NCBI GenBank assembly: GCA_009778375.1
Contig: WRJW01000193.1
Location: 1-10,607 of the forward strand
Direction of reading: 5' to 3'
Length of the DNA: 10,607 nt
Source of the DNA: Bacteroidota bacterium
Lineage (GTDB): Bacteria > Bacteroidota > Bacteroidia > Bacteroidales > UBA932
Positions 5,543 to 10,607 of the stretch are shown here, piece after piece. Position 1 is the first letter of the stretch. Each line of letters begins with the position of its first letter. Made by a program: the position numbers and the translations under genes. The notes beneath the pieces are model-generated. The model was not told the DNA's origin and ran no database searches. It saw nothing but the letters and a program-made list of their open reading frames with translations.

Positions 5543-7189
5543 ATGAAAAAAGCCCTGTTTCTCTCTTTCTTTCTCACTCCTTTTGTATCTTTATATGCCC
5601 AAAATTCCGTTAGCGGCACCCGTCAGCAGCTGATTAAAGAAATCCTCTCATTACGACAGGAAAACGCCGATTTAAAACTCCAGCTCGACCAAAACAGCAT
5701 TGCCCTTTCCGACACCATTACCGCCAACGATACCCTTAATTACGGGAATCTTTATACAGATTATAGAGATTTTATGGACGAAATTGAGATGCCCGTCAAT
5801 ACAGACAGCCTGCTCTCTTTATTTTACCTGCAGCGTTCTCTGCATCTCAACAATCAAGAAGATGATTTCCTTGATATCGACAGCATCAACGTAGTAGCGG
5901 ATTTGCCCGATTCGGTCTACATCAGTCGTCTTAAAGCCCTCAACTCCGTCATTACCCTTCCTTATAATCCTACGGTACGGAATTCTATTGTGTATTACAC
6001 CCAAAAAATGCCCGAAAAAATAGCTACCATTTTGGGATTGGCCTCTTACTATATGCCCATTTTCGAAGAGATCTTTGACCAAAACGATTTGCCTTTGGAA
6101 CTCAAAGCCATGGCTGTCATCGAATCGGCGTTAAATCCCACAGCAGTATCCCGAGCCAAAGCAAGGGGCATGTGGCAATTTATGCTTGTGACCGGCAAGC
6201 AGTACGGCCTCAAGATTGACTCGTATGTAGACGAGCGTTACGACCCCATAACTTCGGGCCACGCTGCGGCCAGATACCTCAAAGACGCCTATACCATGTT
6301 TGGAGATTGGCCTTTGGCCATTGCCTCTTATAATTGCGGACCGGGAAATGTAAACAAAGCCATACGTCGGGCCAACTCTCGGGAGTTTTGGAATGTATAT
6401 CCCTATCTTCCTAAAGAAACCCGTGGCTACGTACCCGCCTTTGTGGCAGCATTGTACACTTTGACCTACTACAAAGAACATGGCATCAAACCACTGCGCA
6501 TAGAAATGCCTGCACATTTAGACACGTTGCAGGTAAAACAGCAAATCCACTTTGCCCAAATTTCTGATTGTATCGGGATCTCCATTGACGAGCTTAGAGA
6601 CCTTAATTCACAATATCTTAGAGATGTTATTCCGGGCAAGCCCTATGTTTTACGTCTCCCGCATCAATTCACTCCCCTCTTTGTTGAAAAGGAAAAAGAA
6701 ATTTACACCTACAAAGACAGCATTTATTTTAATCCCGTATTGTTGGCCCAAAATACCTCCTCTTCTTCTGCCAACCGCAGCCAATCGGTGCACACGGTAC
6801 GATCGGGAGAAACGTTGGGAGGCATTGCCCTAAGATACCGCATTAAGGTATCTGACCTTAAATACTGGAACAACCTCAAGAGCGACATCATTCGTCCCGG
6901 ACAAAAATTAACGGTTTATTCCGGACAAGCCCCTGCCCGTACTGCCACCGCTACCACTTCCGCTTCTTCCACTCAGTCCACTGCCTCTGCCGCCGCCAAC
7001 AATAAATCCGCTGCCGCCACTCAAAGCGCTGCTTACCAATGGCACACCATAAAGAAAGGGGAGAGCTTATGGAGCATTGCCCAAAGCTACAAAGTCAGCC
7101 TCAACGACCTGATGGAACTCAACGGCCTCAACAAAAATTCCAAAATTTTAGCCGGAAAAAGACTCAAGATACCTACCACGAAACCCTAA
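5543..7189 (+). CDS. LysM-containing lytic transglycosylase (MltD-like)
   Basis: A 548-residue exported murein hydrolase. Residues 1-20 form a signal peptide ending LYAQ. The GH23/SLT domain covers about 170-305: AVIESALNP (191-199) holds the catalytic glutamate E194, followed by AKARGMWQFM (205-214), then DPITSGHAAARYL and ASYNCGPGNVNKAIRR (261-276). The enzyme would cleave the MurNAc-GlcNAc bond of peptidoglycan and leave a 1,6-anhydro end. Two LysM repeats bind glycan: VHTVRSGETLGGIA onward (416-459) and WHTIKKGESLWSIA onward (500-543), joined by a linker rich in Ala, Ser and Thr. Residues 326-373 (with IDELRDLNSQYLRDVIPG) look like a third, diverged LysM module. The gene follows the DUF5683 gene by 40 bp and probably belongs to the par operon. 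Its last 17 bp overlap the convergent barrel gene. Confidence 0.93.
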   Translation: MKKALFLSFFLTPFVSLYAQNSVSGTRQQLIKEILSLRQENADLKLQLDQNSIALSDTITANDTLNYGNLYTDYRDFMDEIEMPVNTDSLLSLFYLQRSLHLNNQEDDFLDIDSINVVADLPDSVYISRLKALNSVITLPYNPTVRNSIVYYTQKMPEKIATILGLASYYMPIFEEIFDQNDLPLELKAMAVIESALNPTAVSRAKARGMWQFMLVTGKQYGLKIDSYVDERYDPITSGHAAARYLKDAYTMFGDWPLAIASYNCGPGNVNKAIRRANSREFWNVYPYLPKETRGYVPAFVAALYTLTYYKEHGIKPLRIEMPAHLDTLQVKQQIHFAQISDCIGISIDELRDLNSQYLRDVIPGKPYVLRLPHQFTPLFVEKEKEIYTYKDSIYFNPVLLAQNTSSSSANRSQSVHTVRSGETLGGIALRYRIKVSDLKYWNNLKSDIIRPGQKLTVYSGQAPARTATATTSASSTQSTASAAANNKSAAATQSAAYQWHTIKKGESLWSIAQSYKVSLNDLMELNGLNKNSKILAGKRLKIPTTKP

Positions 7190-9029
7190 ACTGAAACTTG
7201 ACGTCCAATTCCCACAAAGAACGTCCGACAGGGGCAGAGGCCGAAGGGTGTTTGGCCGACAAATAGCGCGTTGCCGCTCCCCGGAGCCAAAAATCCAAGT
7301 TGCGGTTCAAGGTGTAGCGGAGGTTAAGGTAGCCCCGCACCCCGTACCCATAGAGGGGAGGGAAAGAGAATCCCTGCATGGCGTCCCGCTCGTAGGCATA
7401 AATGCGGGTGGCCCAATCTTTGGTTCGAAAGATAGCCATACGGCCACTCCCGCTTAACGCCAATGATGGAGGCGTATACACCACATCCGACAACAGCGCC
7501 GCTCCTCCGGATAGAGGATTGGGGCCGGAACTTTGAAGTAAACAGTACTCCAATCTGTGGGAAAAGAGCCATGCCCCTCCGCTTCCATACTGGGCGTGGA
7601 GCCTAAAGCCGTAACGGTCGTTGCGCGTCAAAGGCAGGCGGCTTCCCGTTTCGGAGTGTTTATAGTCAATCTTTGCATAGCACAAAGTGTTGCGTCCGAT
7701 GTTTCTGTCTATTTGCATCATAGCGGAGCGCGCGTGAGAGGAGGAAGCAACATTATACCTCAACCAGGGAAAATAGCACCACTCCCCCGAAAACAACAAC
7801 CGCCAACGCCTCCATGCGTACTCAAAACTTCCGGTAATGGCATGTTCGTTAAAAGCCTTACTATTACGAGAATAGGCCCCTGAAAAGGGCGCTGTATACC
7901 CCTTTCCGTAATTCCGGTACAAAATCCCCGCTTCCAAACCGTCTCCCCCGTCCCATAATACTCCAAACAGGCCGGCCATTTGGGCGCGGCCATCCACCGC
8001 CCACTCCCCAAAAAGACGCCAATCCCCCCACACCGCCAAACCATCTATGCTTGCACTCCCAAAAGGGAGTCTGCGGGATTGGTACCGGTTGTCGGGCCTC
8101 AGGGTAGCGGCGTTTCTATGGTCGTAGGCATAACCTAACGCCGTACCTCCTATTTTTATCCAATCTCCGCGCAGGGATATATTGACTCCGGCAATGGCTT
8201 CGCTGAGATTATGCCGCCTTTCCAACTCTGTAGCCGTCCGATGCAATCCGGTATGTAACAGCGATGTAAACCCATCAGAAGTAATCCTGGCGTCTACTTT
8301 TTTAGCCGAACCAAACAGGGTTGCCTGCATCCTCCCCCGCTCGTAAGTCGCCCCCAAGCCCCTGAAAAAGATATCTTCGTTACTTCCCGTATAGGCCGTA
8401 AGGCCCATCTCGCTCCGCCGCAGGCTTTGCACCGGACCCAGACCGCTCATGGAAAACCCGTTCCATGCCACCAAACCCTGACCAAAACGTACCGTATAGT
8501 CGCCCGCCACTATGCGTTTCCAAGATCCGATTCGGCTAAGTTGCAGGTGAAAAGATACAAAGTCGATCCAAATTCCCTTATCAAACAGCGGCTCTCCGGC
8601 ATCGTGGTCTAAGGTAATGCCCCATTGCAGCCTGTTGGCAGCGCTGAATCGGTAAAACAGGGTGGCGTTGGGATTCCACGACTCCCCCGATTTGCCTTTT
8701 GCTCTGAATAAAACCAACTGCCGCCCCCTGCGCAACAATTCGCCCAATTTAAAAGGATCCGCCTGCCCCGGCCTCCACAGCCGCACGTAGGGGCGCAGCC
8801 ACGAGTCTGCTGTAGAATCATACGCAGGGAGCATATTCAGTTCTTCCCACGAAAACAGGGGGCCATACTCCTCGCTGTAGAACATCAGTTCTCCATACAG
8901 ATCCGCAAATTCTTCTATCTTAGAAGTTATGGTATCTTTTTGCCGCACGTTTTTCTCCTGCGCCATCAACGCCTCTGCGCACCACACGCCCGCCGCCGTC
9001 AGGCCGAGCGTCCATATCCATCGCCTCAT
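7173..9029 (-). CDS. Outer-membrane beta-barrel-like protein with remnant helix-hairpin-helix N-terminus
   Basis: A 618-residue protein with a signal peptide (residues 1-24, ending LMAQ). From about residue 120 to the C-terminal aromatic end (FQFRVSW) it shows the alternating aromatic and polar strands of an outer-membrane barrel. GDYTVRFGQGLVAWNGFSMSG (176-196) and the short region before it resemble a Bacteroidetes family annotated as helix-hairpin-helix proteins, in which ComEA-like HhH motifs precede a barrel. Here only one such element seems left, at YGPLFSWEELNMLPAYD (55-71); the usual more N-terminal copy (an NINTA-like motif) is absent. Function is unknown; DNA contact or uptake is only a guess from the family. 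The start is preceded by GAAGGA directly against the ATG. The gene is convergent with and overlaps the lytic transglycosylase gene. Confidence 0.75.
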   Translation of the reverse strand: MRRWIWTLGLTAAGVWCAEALMAQEKNVRQKDTITSKIEEFADLYGELMFYSEEYGPLFSWEELNMLPAYDSTADSWLRPYVRLWRPGQADPFKLGELLRRGRQLVLFRAKGKSGESWNPNATLFYRFSAANRLQWGITLDHDAGEPLFDKGIWIDFVSFHLQLSRIGSWKRIVAGDYTVRFGQGLVAWNGFSMSGLGPVQSLRRSEMGLTAYTGSNEDIFFRGLGATYERGRMQATLFGSAKKVDARITSDGFTSLLHTGLHRTATELERRHNLSEAIAGVNISLRGDWIKIGGTALGYAYDHRNAATLRPDNRYQSRRLPFGSASIDGLAVWGDWRLFGEWAVDGRAQMAGLFGVLWDGGDGLEAGILYRNYGKGYTAPFSGAYSRNSKAFNEHAITGSFEYAWRRWRLLFSGEWCYFPWLRYNVASSSHARSAMMQIDRNIGRNTLCYAKIDYKHSETGSRLPLTRNDRYGFRLHAQYGSGGAWLFSHRLEYCLLQSSGPNPLSGGAALLSDVVYTPPSLALSGSGRMAIFRTKDWATRIYAYERDAMQGFSFPPLYGYGVRGYLNLRYTLNRNLDFWLRGAATRYLSAKHPSASAPVGRSLWELDVKFQFRVSW

Positions 9030-9149
9030 TCCTTCTACTATTTAATGTATTAATCGTTCGGTCGTCGGCCACCGGATTCGGCTACTGTTAATCGAGCCTA
9101 AGTCTCTACTTGCGCTACCTCAGTCCGCCACCCGCTTCCCTAAAAATGT

Positions 9150-9653
9150 TTATATTTCTGTATTTTTTAATGCTTCGTTGGCTTGTAATACCTTATTGGC
9201 CAAATCTTTTTTAAAGGCGCAGAGTTTATCCGTCAGCGCAGTATCGCAAAGCGCTAAAATCTGTAGGGCCAAAATACCTGCATTTTTGGCTCCGTTCAGG
9301 GCTACGGTGGCCACCGGAATGCCCGACGGCATCTGCAGGATAGACAATACCGAATCCCATCCGTCTATGGAGTTGGCGGATTTAATCGGAACGCCAATTA
9401 CCGGCAGGGGGGTCATGGCGGCGATCACTCCGGGCAGGTGGGCAGCCCCTCCGGCTCCGGCAATAATGACTTTGATCCCGCGTCCTGCCGCCTCTTTAGC
9501 AAAACGGAGTACCTCTTCGGGTACGCGGTGGGCGGAGAGGGCTTGCAACTCAAAGGGAACCTCCATACTTTTTAAGAAAGCAGCCGCCTCTTTCATTACA
9601 GGCAGGTCCGAAGTGCTGCCCATTACGATGGCTACTGTTGGCTTTTTATCCAT
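9150..9653 (-). CDS. purE: N5-carboxyaminoimidazole ribonucleotide mutase PurE
   Basis: A 167-residue class I PurE, full length. It converts N5-CAIR to CAIR in de novo purine synthesis, after PurK has made N5-CAIR. Conserved parts are VAIVMGSTSDLPVM (7-20), LSAHRVPE (39-46) with H42, the probable catalytic histidine, GAGGAAHLPG (66-75) in the nucleotide loop, and LSILQMPSGIPVATVALNG (103-121). purK is not in the window. The ATG at 9653 lies 6 bp downstream of the DUF5618 stop, so the two are probably cotranscribed from the promoter near 10103. The gene is GC-rich (39 of 60 bases at 9421-9480), in sharp contrast with its AT-rich partner. The 120 bp between it and the barrel gene hold only a weak inverted repeat (TTAAT at 9044, ATTAA at 9051) and no clear promoter or terminator. 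Confidence 0.96.
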   Translation of the reverse strand: MDKKPTVAIVMGSTSDLPVMKEAAAFLKSMEVPFELQALSAHRVPEEVLRFAKEAAGRGIKVIIAGAGGAAHLPGVIAAMTPLPVIGVPIKSANSIDGWDSVLSILQMPSGIPVATVALNGAKNAGILALQILALCDTALTDKLCAFKKDLANKVLQANEALKNTEI

Positions 9654-9661
9654 AATGATTT
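9651..9661. repeat. 11-bp direct repeat, copy 1 (purE start)
   Basis: CATAATGATTT covers the purE start codon and the 8 bases before it (on the minus strand, AAATCATT then ATG). The same 11 bases recur at 10071-10081 around the DUF5618 start. The start codon is shared by necessity, so the informative match is 8 bases. The two copies bracket the DUF5618 gene. Confidence 0.6.
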
Positions 9662-10073
9662 AATTAACGTCAGGTTTTATCTTTTGGATGATTTTACACG
9701 CTTCGTCAAAACCTGTTTTAACAACAGGCACACTGGTTATCCCATCGTAATACCCCGACAAGTGGAGAACATGATAGGCCGCATTAAGTGTTTGTAACAT
9801 TTTTCTATCTAACATAGCAATATGTTCCTGATAGTATTCAATCGACTTCCGCTCTTTTCCTTTGGGTTTTATATCTTTGAGTTGAAGAAAACCATCCAAA
9901 GCCACCAACATACCGCTGTATGCCGTTCCGCACGCCATTCGGACATACTTTTGGTCTTGGTAATACATCCCCTCTTTTTGAGCCTTTTTCAGGCAATCCT
10001 TAGCATTGTTGATATACCGAATCGCATCGCCATAATACTTCTCTTTTAACCGCTGCTGCTCTATGATCGACAT
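9660..10073 (-). CDS. DUF5618 family protein, function unknown
   Basis: A 137-residue protein that I recognise by pattern as DUF5618, a small family seen in Bacteroidetes. It appears wholly helical, with no signal peptide or membrane segment, and is therefore cytoplasmic. Conserved-looking blocks are YINNAKDCLKKA (20-31), KYVRMACGTAYSGMLVALDGF (42-62), RKSIEYYQEH (75-84) and LNAAYHVLHLSGYYDG (96-111). The size and four-helix look recall HEPN-like or nucleotidyltransferase-partner proteins, but I see no R-x4-6-H ribonuclease motif, so no activity is proposed. The gene is very AT-rich (17 G or C in 60 bases at 9781-9840), unlike purE behind it. It ends 6 bp before purE and carries the promoter-proximal position of that unit. 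No second gene of a toxin-antitoxin pair lies beside it. Confidence 0.82.
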   Translation of the reverse strand: MSIIEQQRLKEKYYGDAIRYINNAKDCLKKAQKEGMYYQDQKYVRMACGTAYSGMLVALDGFLQLKDIKPKGKERKSIEYYQEHIAMLDRKMLQTLNAAYHVLHLSGYYDGITSVPVVKTGFDEACKIIQKIKPDVN

Positions 10074-10081
10074 AATGATTT
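10071..10081. repeat. 11-bp direct repeat, copy 2 (DUF5618 start)
   Basis: CATAATGATTT is identical to 9651-9661 and lies 420 bp away. Here it covers the DUF5618 start codon and the 8 bases before it. See copy 1. Confidence 0.6.
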
Positions 10082-10102
10082 TGGTTTGAACGTTTGATAC
10101 CG

Positions 10103-10135
10103 CAAATATAATAGAAAAAAACAGGACAAAATCAA
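10103..10135 (-). promoter_or_regulatory. Promoter of the DUF5618-purE unit
   Basis: Read on the minus strand, TATATTTG (10110 to 10103) matches the TAnnTTTG -7 box exactly. A TTG (10135 to 10133) lies 22 bp further upstream, and an alternative TTTG (10130 to 10127) is only 16 bp away. The leader to the DUF5618 ATG at 10073 would be about 25 nt. Confidence 0.55.
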
Positions 10136-10183
10136 GTAAAGCGTGCGGTAAGTGAAAAAATATTCAATTCTAAATTTTTTCGC

Positions 10184-10191
10184 TAATTTTG
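10184..10191 (+). promoter_or_regulatory. -7 box of the hpt promoter
   Basis: TAATTTTG matches TAnnTTTG and lies 23 bp before the hpt ATG at 10215. No TTG is visible at the -33 position. The 141-bp region 10074-10214 thus holds two divergent promoters. Confidence 0.5.
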
Positions 10192-10214
10192 CCCGTTATT
10201 TTTATATTTTTTAC

Positions 10215-10607
10215 ATGGACTCCATACGCCTTCACGACAAAAACTTTAAACCTTTTATCCCCGCCCATCAAATACATAAGGCCATAGACGCCTTGGCGGA
10301 TCAGATGAACAGGGAACTCAAAGAGGAGGAGTTGCCCCTCTTTTTAAGCGTACTCAACGGAGCCTTTATGTTCACCGCCGATTTGGTGCGCAAGATGGAC
10401 TTTGGCCTGGAGTTGTCTTTTATTAAACTGACCTCCTACCGGGGAACCCAATCTACCGGCAAAGTCCAAGAGGTTATAGGCGTGCATACCCCCATAGAAG
10501 GACGCACGGTGGTCATTGTAGAGGACATTATCGACACCGGAGAAACCTTGGTCAAACTGATGGACACCCTGCAAAAACAAAAACCCAAACAGATCAGGAT
10601 ATGCAGT
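10215..10607 (+). CDS. hpt: Hypoxanthine phosphoribosyltransferase (3' end outside window)
   Basis: The first 131 residues of a purine-salvage phosphoribosyltransferase, which joins hypoxanthine or guanine to PRPP to give IMP or GMP. The ATG at 10215 begins MDSIRLHDKNF. LFLSVLNGAFMFTADLVRK (43-60) contains the loop that contacts pyrophosphate. TSYRGTQSTGKV (73-84) is the flexible catalytic loop with its Ser-Tyr pair. VIVEDIIDTGETL (100-112) is the PRPP-binding signature with its two acidic residues. The family is usually near 175-180 residues, so roughly 45-50 residues should lie beyond the right edge. It is transcribed away from the DUF5618-purE unit, which places a salvage gene opposite a de novo gene of the same pathway. 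Confidence 0.95.
   Translation, partial: MDSIRLHDKNFKPFIPAHQIHKAIDALADQMNRELKEEELPLFLSVLNGAFMFTADLVRKMDFGLELSFIKLTSYRGTQSTGKVQEVIGVHTPIEGRTVVIVEDIIDTGETLVKLMDTLQKQKPKQIRICS

Noticed and set aside
9030..9149. Possible small RNA or leader between purE and the barrel gene
   Set aside because: The 120 bp hold only short, weak inverted repeats and no TAnnTTTG box on either strand, so nothing beyond an intergenic spacer can be supported.
9178..9663. 161-codon open frame on the plus strand opposite purE
   Set aside because: It is the antisense of a well-conserved purE. GC-rich genes commonly leave the opposite frame open, and the translation shows no family pattern.
9660..10073. DUF5618 protein as a HEPN-type ribonuclease toxin
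   Set aside because: The helical look suggested HEPN, but there is no R-x4-6-H motif and no partner gene beside it.

Overview
The window looks like a chromosomal segment of a Bacteroidota bacterium, probably of the order Bacteroidales. The reasons are the run parA, parB, DUF5683 protein and LysM lytic transglycosylase; a DUF5618 protein; promoters of the Bacteroidetes type (TAnnTTTG at -7); and few Shine-Dalgarno sequences. I recognise no rRNA, tRNA, CRISPR array or insertion sequence. All stretches between genes are shorter than about 150 bp.

Layout from left to right. The 3' part of an ABC exporter gene (+) runs in from the left edge. Next is an AT-rich higB-higA toxin-antitoxin pair (+) with its own promoter and a likely operator over the -7 box. 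A diacylglycerol kinase-family lipid kinase (-) is convergent with higA and divergent from parA. The parA-parB-DUF5683-lytic transglycosylase run (+) is probably one operon. It combines chromosome partitioning with an envelope protein of unknown role and a peptidoglycan-cleaving enzyme. A large outer-membrane beta-barrel-like protein (-) overlaps the transglycosylase gene tail to tail by 17 bp. Further right is a two-gene unit on the minus strand, DUF5618 then purE, transcribed away from the 5' part of a hypoxanthine phosphoribosyltransferase gene (+) that runs off the right edge.

How the genes work together. ParA and ParB should segregate the chromosome, although no parS site is visible here. 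PurE (de novo purine synthesis) and Hpt (purine salvage) lie on either side of one 141-bp divergent promoter region, with the DUF5618 gene wedged in front of purE. HigB and HigA form a self-contained addiction module with no visible tie to their neighbours.

Most of the window is ordinary core genome. I did not find a clearly new multi-gene system. The points most worth a second look are the apparent insertion of the AT-rich DUF5618 gene at the purE start between 11-bp direct repeats; the internal duplication in the DUF5683 protein; the operator and the unequal ribosome binding sites of the hig module; and the shortened N-terminal region of the barrel protein compared with the helix-hairpin-helix barrel proteins it resembles.
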